Shown: piece by piece, positions 17,371 through 26,163 of the stretch
How the letters are laid out: every line of letters starts with the position of its first letter
Numbering within the stretch: position 1 is the stretch's first letter
Assembly (NCBI RefSeq): GCF_019799925.1
Contig: NZ_JABGCG010000006.1
Coordinates: 248,001-312,000 of the forward strand
Source of the DNA: Blastococcus sp. CPCC 205250
GTDB lineage: Bacteria > Actinomycetota > Actinomycetes > Mycobacteriales > Geodermatophilaceae
DNA: 64,000 nucleotides
Direction: 5' to 3'
Translations under genes and position numbers: made by a program
The notes under the pieces: generated by a model
Seen by the model: only the letters and a program-made list of their open reading frames with translations
The model's database searches: none
What the model was told of the DNA's origin: nothing

Positions 17371-19433
17371 CCGGCCGGCTGGCGCCGCTGTTCGCCCCGC
17401 GCGGCATCGCCGTGGTCGGCGCCTCCCGCGACCCGGCCAAGCTCGGCGCGGTGATGGCCCGGTCGCTGGCCGGCTTCCCGGGCCCGGTCGCCGGCGTCAA
17501 CGCCCGCGACGTCGACCCCGCCGCCGGCCTGTTCGCCTCGGTCGCCGACGCCGCCGCGGCGACCGGCCCGATCGACCTCGCCGTCCTCTGCGTCCCGGCC
17601 GCGGTCTCGGCGCAGGCGCTGACCGACGCCGCGGCCGGCGGGGCGCGCGCCGCGCTCGTCTGCTCGGGGGGATACGCCGAGGCGGGCGGGCCGGGCGTCG
17701 GGTTCCAGGCCGACCTCGTCGCCGCGGCCGCCGACGCCGGCGTCGCGCTGCTCGGCCCGAACACCTCCGGCTTCCTCGCGCCGGCGCGCGCCCTCACCGC
17801 CTCGTTCGTGCCGGGAGCGGCCGCGGTGGGGGCCGGGCCGGTGGCCGTGGTGGCCGCCAGCGGCGGGGTGAACCACGCGCTGGCCTTCCTGCTCGCCGAC
17901 GCCGGCCTCGGCGTCTCGCTGGCGGTCGGGCTCGGCAACGCCGTCGACGTCACCGCGGCCGACGTGCTCGCCCACCTGGCGCACGACCCGGCCACCCGCG
18001 CGGTCGCGCTGCACGTGGAGTCGGTGAGCGACGGCCCCGCCCTGGTCGCCGCCGTCCGCGCCGCCACGGCCCGGGTCCCGGTGGTCGCGCTGGTCGTCGG
18101 GCGCAACGACGTCGCCGACTTCGCCCGCTCGCACACCGGCGCCCTGGCCACCTCGTGGCGGACCACCCGCGCCGCGCTGCGGGCCGCCGGGGCGGTGCTC
18201 GTCGACGACGAGCGCGCGCTGGTCGACGCGGTCACCGCGCTGTCGGCCCTGCGGCTGGCGCCGGCCGCCGACCCCGGCGTCGGGGTGGTCACCGCCCAGG
18301 CCGGTCCCGGGCTGCTGCACGTCGACGGGCTGCGCGGCCGCGGCGTCGCCGTCCCGCCGGTGGGGGAGGGCACCCGCGCGCGGCTGGCCGAGCTGCTGCC
18401 GCCGCTGACCTACCAGGCCAACCCGGTCGACACCGGCCGGCCCGGTCCGGGCTTCGCCGACGTGCTGGCCGCCGTCTCGGCCGACCCGGCGGTCGACCTG
18501 GTCAGCGCCTACGCGCTGGCCGAGCCCGACGCGCTGGACCTCCCCGCCGCCGTGCGTGCCGCCGGCACCGGGCCGCTGGTGGTCGGCATGGGCGGCCCGC
18601 CGGAGCAGGTCGAGCCCCAGCGGCGCGCGCTGCGGGAGCTCGGCGTGCCCGCGCTGACCAGCCCCGCCGCGCTCACCGCCGCGGTGGCCGCGCTGGTCGA
18701 CGACGCCCGCGGACGGGCCGCGGCTCCCGAGCCGGCTCCCGAGGCGGCTCCCGTCCGACCGGCCGCCGACCGGATCGCCGCGGACCTCGACGAGGACGAG
18801 GCCAAGACGCTGCTCGCCGGCCTCGGCGTCCCGTGCCCGCCGCGCCGGGCCTGCGCCGACCGCGACGCGGCGCACGCGGCGCTGGCGGAGCTGCCCGGCC
18901 CGCTCGCGGTCAAGCTGCTCGACGCCGCGGTGACGCACAAGAGCGACGTCGGGGGCGTGGTGCTCGGGGTGCGCGACGCCGCCGCGCTCGACGCCGCCCT
19001 CGACGCGCTGGAGGCCGCGGGCGCGAGCCGGTTCCTGGTCGAGTCGATGGCGCCGCCCGGGGTGGACCTCATCGCCGGCGCCACCCGCGACCCGGTGTTC
19101 GGCCCCACGGTGCTGCTGGGCCTGGGCGGGGTGGTGGCCGAGGCGCTGGCCGACGTCGCCGTCGCCCCCGCGCCCCTGGCCGCCGCCGCGGCGGCCGGCC
19201 TGGCCGACGAGCTGGCCGGCCGCGCGCTGCTCGACGGGTTCCGCGGCGGGCCGGTCGCCGACCGCGGCGCGCTCGGCGCGGTGCTGGCCGCGCTGGGCGA
19301 CCTGCTGGCCGCCCACCCCGAGGTCGAGGCGGTCGAGGTCAACCCGCTGCGGGTCACCGCGGGCGGGCTGCTGGCCCTCGACGCCGTCCTCACCCTGACG
19401 CCTGCCGGTCGACCGCCCGAGGAGGGGCACTGA
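17367..19433 (+). CDS. NDP-forming acyl-CoA synthetase (fused alpha-beta)
   Basis: This 688-residue protein joins a CoA-binding domain (FAPRGIAVVGASRDPAKLG at the N-terminus), a succinyl-CoA-ligase-like domain with the phospho-His region (NTSGFLAP and the following segments) and a C-terminal ATP-grasp domain (from about 465; KLLDAAVTHKSDVGGV, then VEVNPLRV). Members make acyl-CoA from an acid with ATP to ADP; some act on ferulate or other aromatic acids. GTG at 17367 overlaps the flavoprotein stop. A Pro/Ala linker near 450-465 joins the halves. Its role may be activating the same aromatic acid as the next gene, or a side-chain acid. Confidence 0.82.
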   Translation: MTGRLAPLFAPRGIAVVGASRDPAKLGAVMARSLAGFPGPVAGVNARDVDPAAGLFASVADAAAATGPIDLAVLCVPAAVSAQALTDAAAGGARAALVCSGGYAEAGGPGVGFQADLVAAAADAGVALLGPNTSGFLAPARALTASFVPGAAAVGAGPVAVVAASGGVNHALAFLLADAGLGVSLAVGLGNAVDVTAADVLAHLAHDPATRAVALHVESVSDGPALVAAVRAATARVPVVALVVGRNDVADFARSHTGALATSWRTTRAALRAAGAVLVDDERALVDAVTALSALRLAPAADPGVGVVTAQAGPGLLHVDGLRGRGVAVPPVGEGTRARLAELLPPLTYQANPVDTGRPGPGFADVLAAVSADPAVDLVSAYALAEPDALDLPAAVRAAGTGPLVVGMGGPPEQVEPQRRALRELGVPALTSPAALTAAVAALVDDARGRAAAPEPAPEAAPVRPAADRIAADLDEDEAKTLLAGLGVPCPPRRACADRDAAHAALAELPGPLAVKLLDAAVTHKSDVGGVVLGVRDAAALDAALDALEAAGASRFLVESMAPPGVDLIAGATRDPVFGPTVLLGLGGVVAEALADVAVAPAPLAAAAAAGLADELAGRALLDGFRGGPVADRGALGAVLAALGDLLAAHPEVEAVEVNPLRVTAGGLLALDAVLTLTPAGRPPEEGH

Positions 19434-19434
19434 G

Positions 19435-21144
19435 ATGGTCGAGCACACGACGGCGACCCCGATCGCCGAGGGCACCGTCCCGTGGCCGGAGGAGCTGGTC
19501 CGCGAGTACACCGAGCGCGGCTGGTGGCGCGGCCGGTCGCTGGGCGCGGACCTGTACGAGGTCGCCGACCGGCGTCCCGACGAGGTCGCCCTGGTCGACG
19601 GGTCCCCCGACACCGGCGGCGTCCGGTTCACCTCGGCGGAGCTGATGGCCCGCGCCGACGCGCTGGCCTGCCGGCTGGTCGACGACCTCGGCCTGCGCCG
19701 GGAGGACCGCGTCGTCGTCCAGCTGCCCAACTGCTGGCAGTTCGTCGTCCTCACGCTGGCCTGCCTGCGGGCGGGGATCGTGCCGGTGATGGCACTGCCG
19801 GCCCACCGGCAGGCCGAGCTCGCCTACCTGGCCGAGCACAGCGAGGCCGCCGCGCTGGCGGTGCCCGGGACGCTGCGCGGGTTCGACCACCAGGAGATGG
19901 CCGCCGGCCTGGTCTCGGACTCGGCGACGCTGCGGCACGTGCTGGTGGTCGGCGACGACGTCGCGCCGGGCAGCACCGACCTCACCGCGCTGTGCGCGCC
20001 GCCCGACGACGCCGCCGCCGCGCGGGCCCGGTGGGACGCCGATGAGCCCGACAGCCGCTCGGTGGCGGTCTTCCTGCTCTCCGGCGGGACGACGGGGCTG
20101 CCCAAGCTCATCGCCCGCACCCACGACGACTACTCCTACAACGCCCGGCAGAGCGCGGCGGTCTGCGGCTTCGACCCGGCCACCGTGTACCTGGTCTCCC
20201 TGCCGGCGTCGCACAACTTCCCGCTGGCCTGCCCCGGCATCCTCGGCGCGCTGCTGGCCGGCGGCCGGGTGGTCACCCTGGACTCGCCGGAACCCGCGCG
20301 GGCGTTCGCGACCATCGCCGCCGAGGGCGTCACCGTGACCGCGGCCGTGCCCGCGGTCGCCCAGCGCTGGCTGGCGCACGCCACCGAGGCCGGGGCCGGG
20401 CAGGTCGCCACGCTGGAGGTGCTGCAGGTCGGCGGCGCCCGGCTGGCCGACGAGGTCGCCCGCCGGGTCCGGCCGGTGCTGGGCGCGACGCTCCAGCAGG
20501 TGTTCGGCATGGCCGAGGGGCTGCTGAACTACACCCGGCTCGACGACCCCGAGGACGTCGTCTGCACCACCCAGGGGCGACCGATGAGCGAGGGCGACGA
20601 GGTGCGGATCGTCGACCCCGACGACCGCGACCTGCCCGACGACGTCGCGGGCGCGCTGCTCACCCGCGGCCCGTACACCCCGCGCGGCTACTACCGGGCG
20701 CCGGAGCAGAACGCCCGCGCCTTCACCCCCGACGGCTGGTACCGCAGCGGCGACGTCGTGCGCCGCCGGCCCGACGGCAACCTCGTCGTGGAGGGCCGCG
20801 ACAAGGACATGATCAACCGCGGCGGCGAGAAGATCAGCGCCGAGGAGGTCGAGAACGTCGTCTACCGGCTGCCGCAGGTCGCCCAGGTGGCCGCGGTCGC
20901 GATGCCCGACCCGGACCTGGGCGAGCGGGTGTGCGTCTACGCCGTGCTCGAGCCCGGCGCCGCGCTGACGCTGGAGGAGGCCCGGCAGGCGTTCGCCGAC
21001 GCCGGGGTCGCCCGCTACAAGTGGCCCGACCGGCTGGAGCTGGTCGGGGAGCTCGCCACCACCAAGGTGGGCAAGATCGACAAGAAGGCGCTGCGGGAGG
21101 ACCTCCGGGTCCGGCTCGCCGCCCATCCCGAGGAGGACGACTGA
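19435..21144 (+). CDS. 2,3-dihydroxybenzoate/salicylate-AMP ligase-like enzyme
   Basis: This 569-residue adenylating enzyme resembles DhbE/EntE. The N-terminus is diagnostic: VPWPEELVREYTERGWWRG. The core motifs are LLSGGTTGLPKLIARTHDDY (A3), YRSGDVVRRRPDGN (A7) and GRDKDMINRGGEKIS (A8), with the catalytic Lys in TTKVGKIDKKAL at the end. Siderophore members load a carrier protein, but none is present here. A catabolic role, salicylate to salicylyl-AMP or -CoA as in the Streptomyces sdg system, fits the preceding hydroxylase. It starts 1 nt after the previous stop. Confidence 0.8.
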   Translation: MVEHTTATPIAEGTVPWPEELVREYTERGWWRGRSLGADLYEVADRRPDEVALVDGSPDTGGVRFTSAELMARADALACRLVDDLGLRREDRVVVQLPNCWQFVVLTLACLRAGIVPVMALPAHRQAELAYLAEHSEAAALAVPGTLRGFDHQEMAAGLVSDSATLRHVLVVGDDVAPGSTDLTALCAPPDDAAAARARWDADEPDSRSVAVFLLSGGTTGLPKLIARTHDDYSYNARQSAAVCGFDPATVYLVSLPASHNFPLACPGILGALLAGGRVVTLDSPEPARAFATIAAEGVTVTAAVPAVAQRWLAHATEAGAGQVATLEVLQVGGARLADEVARRVRPVLGATLQQVFGMAEGLLNYTRLDDPEDVVCTTQGRPMSEGDEVRIVDPDDRDLPDDVAGALLTRGPYTPRGYYRAPEQNARAFTPDGWYRSGDVVRRRPDGNLVVEGRDKDMINRGGEKISAEEVENVVYRLPQVAQVAAVAMPDPDLGERVCVYAVLEPGAALTLEEARQAFADAGVARYKWPDRLELVGELATTKVGKIDKKALREDLRVRLAAHPEEDD

Positions 21145-21968
21145 TGCGCCTGGCCACCATCCGCACCGCCGGCGGCACCCGCGCCGTCCGGGTCGACGGC
21201 GACCGCGCCGTGGAGACCGGGCACGCCGACGTGGGCGAGCTGCTCGCCACGCCGGACTGGCGGGCGGTCGCCGAGGCCGCCGACGGCCCCGCGCACGACC
21301 GCGCCGGCCTCGACCTCGCCCCGGTCGTGCCGCGCCCGGGCAAGGTGATCTGCGTGGGGATCAACTACGGCGCCCACATCCGGGAGATGGGCCGGGACAC
21401 CCCCGAGTACCCGACGCTCTTCGCCAAGTACGCCGAGGCGCTGGTCGGCGCCCACGACGACGTCGTCCTCCCCGCTGCGTCGCAGGCGGTGGACTGGGAG
21501 GGCGAGCTGGCCGTCGTCCTGGGCGACACCGTCCGGCACGCCGACGAGGCCACGGCAGCCGCCGCCATCGCCGGCTACTCGGTGCTCAACGACGTGACCG
21601 CCCGCGACTGGCAGTACCGCACCCTGCAGTGGCTGCAGGGCAAGACGTTCGAGGCGACGACGCCGTTCGGGCCGGAGCTGGTCACCCCCGACGAGGCCGG
21701 CGAGGGGCTCGAGCTCACCTGCAGCGTCGACGGCGAGGTCGTGCAGACGGCGAACACCGCGGACCTGGTCTTCGGCGCCGCGGCCACGATCGCCTACGTG
21801 TCGACGATCCTCACGCTGCGGCCCGGCGACGTCATCGCCCTGGGCACGCCCGGCGGCGTCGGCCACGCCCGCAAGCCCCCGCGGTACCTGGCCCCCGGAT
21901 CGGTGCTGACCACCGCCATCACGGGGCTGGGGGAGTGCCGCAACACCTGCGTGGCGGAGCAGCGGTGA
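21144..21968 (+). CDS. fumarylacetoacetate hydrolase-family protein (fumarylpyruvate hydrolase-like)
   Basis: This 274-residue FAH-fold protein has CVGINYGAHIREMG, then WEGELAVVLG with metal ligands Glu-x-Glu, and YSVLNDVTARDWQYRTLQW followed by GKTFEATTPFGPELV. The C-terminal LTLRPGDVIALGTPGGVG is also typical. These proteins cleave or decarboxylate 1,3-diketo acids with Mg2+ or Mn2+. Next to a maleylpyruvate isomerase, fumarylpyruvate hydrolysis to fumarate and pyruvate is the best guess. ATG at 21144 overlaps the ligase stop by one base (TGATG). Confidence 0.82.
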   Translation: MRLATIRTAGGTRAVRVDGDRAVETGHADVGELLATPDWRAVAEAADGPAHDRAGLDLAPVVPRPGKVICVGINYGAHIREMGRDTPEYPTLFAKYAEALVGAHDDVVLPAASQAVDWEGELAVVLGDTVRHADEATAAAAIAGYSVLNDVTARDWQYRTLQWLQGKTFEATTPFGPELVTPDEAGEGLELTCSVDGEVVQTANTADLVFGAAATIAYVSTILTLRPGDVIALGTPGGVGHARKPPRYLAPGSVLTTAITGLGECRNTCVAEQR

Positions 21969-22645
21969 CCGCCCGGGAGTGGTGGGCCGGGGGTGAGCGG
22001 ACGCTGGGCACGGCGCTGGGCCGGCTGGTGGAGGCCGACTACGCCGGTGCGTCGCTGCTGCCGGACTGGGACCGCGCGCACGTGCTCGCCCACCTGGCCG
22101 GCAACGCCGACGCGCTGACCAACCTGCTCACGTGGGCGCGCACCGGCGTGGAGACGCCGATGTACCCCTCGGCCGGGGCCCGCGACGCCGAGATCGCCCG
22201 GCGTGCGGCCCTGTCCCCGGCCGACCTGGAGGCCGAGGTGCTCGGCTCGACCCGGCGGCTGGCCGACGCGGTCGCCGCGCTCCCGGAGGAGGCGTGGACG
22301 GCGGAGGTGCGCACCTTCCAGGGGCGCACCGTGCCGGCGACCGAGGTGTTCTGGATCCGCTCGCGGGAGGTGTGGGTGCACGCCGTGGACCTCGACGCCG
22401 GCGTGGGCTTCACCGACGTGCCCGACGGCGTGCTGGCCGCCCTGGTCGACGAGGTCTTCGCCACCTGGACGCGCCAGGGCGTGCTCCCGGAGGTCACCGT
22501 GTTCGGCGGCGACCGCGAGTGGGGCGCCGGCGGGCCGGCGGTCGCCGGGAGCCTGGCGGACGTCGCCGGGTGGGTCACGGGCCGGACGGCGGGGGAGGGG
22601 CTGCGCTGCGACGGCCCGCTGCCCGCGCTGCCGCGCTGGCTCTGA
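21965..22645 (+). CDS. mycothiol-dependent maleylpyruvate isomerase family protein
   Basis: This 226-residue DinB-like helical bundle has the N-terminal metal/mycothiol region DWDRAHVLAHLAGNADALTN and the later EVWVHAVDLDAGVGF, which supply the three His/Asp-type ligands of the family. The C-terminal sterol-carrier-like part is short. In actinobacterial gentisate degradation this enzyme converts maleylpyruvate to fumarylpyruvate using mycothiol. GTG at 21965 overlaps the FAH stop by 4 nt. The ring-cleavage enzyme expected before it, gentisate 1,2-dioxygenase, is not in the window. Confidence 0.8.
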   Translation: MTAREWWAGGERTLGTALGRLVEADYAGASLLPDWDRAHVLAHLAGNADALTNLLTWARTGVETPMYPSAGARDAEIARRAALSPADLEAEVLGSTRRLADAVAALPEEAWTAEVRTFQGRTVPATEVFWIRSREVWVHAVDLDAGVGFTDVPDGVLAALVDEVFATWTRQGVLPEVTVFGGDREWGAGGPAVAGSLADVAGWVTGRTAGEGLRCDGPLPALPRWL

Positions 22646-22697
22646 ACCGACCCGGCAGCTCAGCCACCGCGAAGACGAGAGGCTACGGTCGGATCCC

Positions 22698-23561
22698 GTG
22701 CTCGACGGACACGTCCTGGTGGACGCCCACGTCCACGTCCCCCTCCTCGACACCCTCGCCCCCGCCTGGGTCGACTGGGCCCGGCAGTTCGGCCGGCCCG
22801 GGATCCTCGAGGAGATCTGGCGGCCCGACGGCACGCCGGACCCGGCGGCGCTGGACGCGCACATGGGGGAGCAGGGCGTCGACGTCGCCCTGCTCTTCTG
22901 CGAGTACAGCCCCAAGGCCACCGGCTACCAGCGCTTCGACGACCTGCTGCCGCTGGTCGAGCACAACCCGCGGCGCTTCCGGCCGGTGGCCAACGTCAAC
23001 CCGCACCTGCACCACCCGATCGCGAAGGAGCTCCACCGCCAGCTGGACCTCGGCGCGGCGGCGCTGAAGATCCACCCGGTGCACGGCGGGTTCCGGCCCG
23101 ACGACGCGATGCTCTACCCGGCGTACGCGGTGCTCGTCGAGCGGGGCGTGCCGCTGGTCGTGCACTGCGGCACCAGCAGCTTCCCCGGGTCGACCAACCA
23201 GTACGCCGACCCCGTGCTGCTGGACCCGGTGGTGCGTGACTTCCCCGACCTGCAGGTCGTGCTCGCCCACGGCGGCCGCGGCTGGTGGTACGACGCCGCG
23301 GCGTTCCTCGCCCTCTCCCGGCCCAACGTCTGGATCGAGCTGTCCGGCCTGCCCCCGCGGCGGCTGCCCGAGTACTACAGCCGCCACGACCTGAAGCGGC
23401 TGGCGCGCAGGTTCGTCTTCGGCACCGACTGGCCCGGCGTCCCCGGGCAGGCGGCGAACGCGCGGGCGATCGCGGCCCTCGACATCCCCGAGGACGTCGT
23501 CCCGCTCGTCCTCGGCGGCAACGCGCTGCGCATCTACGCCGGGCTCGACCCCGCCCGCTGA
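22698..23561 (+). CDS. amidohydrolase-family (TIM-barrel) hydrolase or decarboxylase
   Basis: This 287-residue Amidohydro_2 protein has metal motif VDAHVHVPLLD at the N-terminus. It also has KIHPVHGGF (about 120), VVHCGTSSFPG (about 155), LAHGGRGWWYD and the terminal FGTDWPGVPG with the catalytic Asp. Family members include gamma-resorcylate- and 6-methylsalicylate-type decarboxylases and simple hydrolases. It follows the gentisate-type genes by 52 bp and may be part of the operon. GTG at 22698 was chosen. Its 3' end overlaps the convergent aminotransferase gene by 28 bp. Confidence 0.78.
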   Translation: MLDGHVLVDAHVHVPLLDTLAPAWVDWARQFGRPGILEEIWRPDGTPDPAALDAHMGEQGVDVALLFCEYSPKATGYQRFDDLLPLVEHNPRRFRPVANVNPHLHHPIAKELHRQLDLGAAALKIHPVHGGFRPDDAMLYPAYAVLVERGVPLVVHCGTSSFPGSTNQYADPVLLDPVVRDFPDLQVVLAHGGRGWWYDAAAFLALSRPNVWIELSGLPPRRLPEYYSRHDLKRLARRFVFGTDWPGVPGQAANARAIAALDIPEDVVPLVLGGNALRIYAGLDPAR

Positions 23562-24796
23562 CCCCTCGGCCGGCGGCCGCCGGCCTCGGTCAGGACGGCG
23601 GCCAGCTGCCCGACCGCCCAGTCGAGCTCCTCGGGGGTCACGACCAGGGGAGGGGCCAGCCGGATCGTGCAGCCGTGCGTGTCCTTGGTGAGCACCCCGC
23701 GCGCGGCCAGCCGCCGGCAGGCCACGGCGCCGGTCATCAGCGCCGGGTCGACGTCGACCCCGGCCCACAGCCCCCGCGTGCGGACGGCGGTGACGCCGGA
23801 GCCGACCAGCTCCTGGAGCCGCTCGGTCAGCCGCACGCCCAGCTCCCGGGCCCGCGCCTGGTACTCGCCCGTCTCCAGCAGCCGCACCACCGCCGAGCCG
23901 ACCGCGGCCGCCAGGGGGTTGCCGCCGAACGTGGAGCCGTGGCTGCCCGGGGTCACCACCCTCAGGACGTCGGCGCGCGACACCACCGCCGACACCGGCA
24001 GGACACCGCCGCCCAGGGCCTTGCCCAGCACGTAGACGTCCGGGGTCACGCCCTCCAGGTCGCACGCGAACGTCGCCCCGGTGCGGCCCAGACCGGACTG
24101 GATCTCGTCGGCGAGGAACAGGACGCCGGCCTCGGTGCAGGCCGCGCGGACCTCGGCCAGGTAGCCCGGCGGCGGCACCACGACCCCGGCCTCGCCCTGT
24201 ACCGGCTCGAGGAGCACCGCCACGGTGTCGGGGGTGAGGGCCGCCCGGAGGGCGTCGGCGTCCCCGAAGGGGACGACGTCGAACCCGGGGGTGAAGGGGC
24301 CGAAGCCGTCGCGGGCGACGGGGTCGGTGGAGAACCCGACGATCGTCGTCGTCCGGCCGTGGAAGCCGCCCTCGGCGACCACGATCCGTGCCCGACCCTC
24401 CGGGACGCCCCGCACCCGGTACCCCCAGCGGCGGGCCACCTTGATCGCCGTCTCCACCGCCTCGGCGCCGGTGTTCATCGGCAGCACCAGGTCCATTCCG
24501 GCCAGTGCGGCCAGGTCGCGGCAGAACGGGCCGAGCCGGTCGTTGCCGAAGGCCCGGCTGGTCAGCGTCACCCGCTCGAGCTGTGCGCACGCCGCCGCGA
24601 CCAGGGCGGGGTGGCGGTGGCCGAAGTTGAGCGCCGAGTAGCCGGCCAGGCAGTCGAGGTGGCGGCGGCCCTCGACGTCGGTGACCCACGCGCCGGACGC
24701 CTCAGCGACGACGACCGGCAGGGGGGAGTAGTTGCGCGCGGTGACGGCCTCGGTGAGGGCGACCGCCTCGGCCGTGCGGGAGGGGAGCGTGCCCAT
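23534..24796 (-). CDS. rocD: ornithine aminotransferase
   Basis: This is a 420-residue class III PLP aminotransferase. PMNTGAEAVETAIKVARRWGY, FHGRTTTIVGFSTDP and LADEIQSGLGRTG are typical of ornithine-oxo-acid transaminases. The PLP lysine lies in YVLGKALGGGVLPVSA. It makes glutamate semialdehyde from ornithine. The start is ATG at 24796; the frame extends to 24853 without a better site. The C-terminus carries a 15-residue basic tail (RRPRGQRAGSSPA) because the stop lies inside the neighbouring gene. Confidence 0.87.
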   Translation of the reverse strand: MGTLPSRTAEAVALTEAVTARNYSPLPVVVAEASGAWVTDVEGRRHLDCLAGYSALNFGHRHPALVAAACAQLERVTLTSRAFGNDRLGPFCRDLAALAGMDLVLPMNTGAEAVETAIKVARRWGYRVRGVPEGRARIVVAEGGFHGRTTTIVGFSTDPVARDGFGPFTPGFDVVPFGDADALRAALTPDTVAVLLEPVQGEAGVVVPPPGYLAEVRAACTEAGVLFLADEIQSGLGRTGATFACDLEGVTPDVYVLGKALGGGVLPVSAVVSRADVLRVVTPGSHGSTFGGNPLAAAVGSAVVRLLETGEYQARARELGVRLTERLQELVGSGVTAVRTRGLWAGVDVDPALMTGAVACRRLAARGVLTKDTHGCTIRLAPPLVVTPEELDWAVGQLAAVLTEAGGRRPRGQRAGSSPA

Positions 24797-24849
24797 GGCG
24801 CATCGTCGACCCGCGGAGGCCCCCGCCGGAAGGGGTCCCGTCTCCTCAA

Positions 24850-24909
24850 TCAATCGGTTGACAATGGGCCGCCGACGGTCCTAACCTCCTCCTCAACCGG
24901 TTGGTTGAG
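24850..24909. promoter_or_regulatory. promoter and twin palindromic operators of the arsR-like/SRPBCC operon
   Basis: TTGACA (24858-24863) and TAACCT (24882-24887) are 18 bp apart. Two related palindromes flank them: TCAA-TCGG-TTGA (24850-24861), overlapping the -35, and CTCAACC-GGTT-GGTTGAG (24892-24909) at the predicted start of transcription. This placement is classic repressor autoregulation. Confidence 0.65.
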
Positions 24910-24924
24910 AACGAGGAGGTCGGC

Positions 24925-25281
24925 ATGGCGGCAGACCCGCTGTCCCGGGTGTTCGCGGCCCTGGCCGACCCGACCCGCCGGGACATGGTGGCGCGGCTGA
25001 CGGTCGCTGACGCGACGGTCAACGAGCTGGCGGCGCCCTACGACATCAGCCTGCAGGCGGTCTCCAAGCACGTGCGCGTGCTCGAGGACGCCGGGCTGGT
25101 GAGCCGGAGCCGGTCGGCGCAGCGCCGGCCGGTGCACCTGGAGGCGGAGGTGTTCGACCTCATGACGAAGTGGCTCGAGCGCTACCGGCGCGCCGCGGAG
25201 GAGCGCTACCGCCGTCTCGACGACGTCCTGGCAGCCCTGCCGGACGACGACGCACCACCTGAGGAGGGAGCACGGCCATGA
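24925..25281 (+). CDS. ArsR-family (HTH_20) repressor
   Basis: This 118-residue winged-helix protein has DPLSRVFAALADPTRRDMVA (start of the ArsR fold), recognition helix ISLQAVSKHVRVLEDAGLV, and wing RSAQRRPVHLE. No metal-binding Cys pair is present, so it is not a metal sensor. This SdpR-like type is usually paired with an SRPBCC protein, as here (4-nt overlap). ATG at 24925 follows GAGGAGG. It probably represses its own operon through the palindromes just upstream. Confidence 0.85.
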   Translation: MAADPLSRVFAALADPTRRDMVARLTVADATVNELAAPYDISLQAVSKHVRVLEDAGLVSRSRSAQRRPVHLEAEVFDLMTKWLERYRRAAEERYRRLDDVLAALPDDDAPPEEGARP

Positions 25282-25763
25282 GCACCACGACGAAGCACGA
25301 GACGCAGATCGTCTCGGACCCGGACGTCCCGATGGTCCGGATCGTCCGGGAGTTCGACGCCCCGCCCGCGAAGGTCTTCCGGGCGCACACCGACCCGGAC
25401 CTGGTCCGGCAGTGGAACGGCCCGCGCGGTCACGAGATGCGGATCGACTCCTGGGACTGCCGGACCGGGGGCTCCTACCGCTACGTGCACCTGGCCGGCG
25501 GTGAGGAGTACGCCTTCCGCGGCTGCTTCCACGAGCTGCGGCAGGACGAGCTGATCGTCCAGACGTTCACCTGGGAGGGCATGCCGGACGGCGTCGCCCT
25601 GGAGAAGATGGTGTTCGAGGAACTGCCCGGCGGCCGGTGCCGGCTCACCGCCACCTCGCTGGTGGACACGTTCGAGGGCCGCGACGCCTTCGTGGCCAGC
25701 GGCATGGAGGTCGGCGTCGTCGAGGGCTACGAGCGGCTCGACGAGGTGCTGTCGGAGGCCTGA
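25278..25763 (+). CDS. SRPBCC (AHSA1-like) protein
   Basis: This is a 161-residue START-like protein of the Aha1 C-terminal group: VRIVREFDAPPAKVFRAHTD, WNGPRGHEMRIDSWDCRTGG, then YAFRGCFHELRQDELIVQTF. These bind hydrophobic ligands in a deep pocket; the partner ArsR regulator is usually adjacent. ATG overlaps the regulator stop (ATGA), so the two are translationally coupled. Its precise function is unknown in this family. Confidence 0.83.
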   Translation: MSTTTKHETQIVSDPDVPMVRIVREFDAPPAKVFRAHTDPDLVRQWNGPRGHEMRIDSWDCRTGGSYRYVHLAGGEEYAFRGCFHELRQDELIVQTFTWEGMPDGVALEKMVFEELPGGRCRLTATSLVDTFEGRDAFVASGMEVGVVEGYERLDEVLSEA

Positions 25764-25847
25764 GCGCTCCCGATGAGTTCGGTACGGCCCGGCGGTCTCT
25801 CCTGACGCCGGGTCCGTCCGCGCGTGGCGCCCGGGGGAGGAGCCGTC

Positions 25848-26159
25848 ATGACCGACACCGTGCACCCGAGCACCGCCCACCGGCCGGGCCCGCTCGACGT
25901 CGAGTTCACCGCGCCCTTGGTGCGCAGCCCGGCGACGGGCGGCTGGACCTACCTGCAGATGCCGGGCTCCGCCGAGTACTTCGGCACCCGCGGCCTGGTG
26001 CGGGTCCGCGGGACCGTCGACGGGCACCCGTTCGCCGCGTCGTTCATGGCGCTGGGCGACGGCACGCACAAGCTCCCGCTGAGGGCCGACCTACGGGCGG
26101 CGCTCGGCAAGGGCCCCGGCGAGACGGTCACCGTGCACCTGGCCGAGCGGCTCCCCTGA
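25848..26159 (+). CDS. DUF1905-domain protein
   Basis: This 103-residue protein has a small beta-barrel pattern: [20 protein letters not shown], the [14 protein letters not shown] step, then [20 protein letters not shown] and [10 protein letters not shown], the DUF1905 signature. A GGGGGAGGAG ribosome site precedes the ATG. It stops 4 bp before the end of the convergent antiporter gene. Function unknown. Confidence 0.75.
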   Translation: MTDTVHPSTAHRPGPLDVEFTAPLVRSPATGGWTYLQMPGSAEYFGTRGLVRVRGTVDGHPFAASFMALGDGTHKLPLRADLRAALGKGPGETVTVHLAERLP

Positions 26160-26163
26160 GCGC

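Noticed and set aside
16881..19754. 957-codon open frame on the minus strand
   Set aside because: It is antisense to the flavoprotein and NDP-forming synthetase, with no recognisable domain.
19435..21144. Siderophore (2,3-dihydroxybenzoate) biosynthesis locus
   Set aside because: No isochorismate synthase, carrier protein or NRPS is near the DhbE-like ligase; its neighbours are catabolic.
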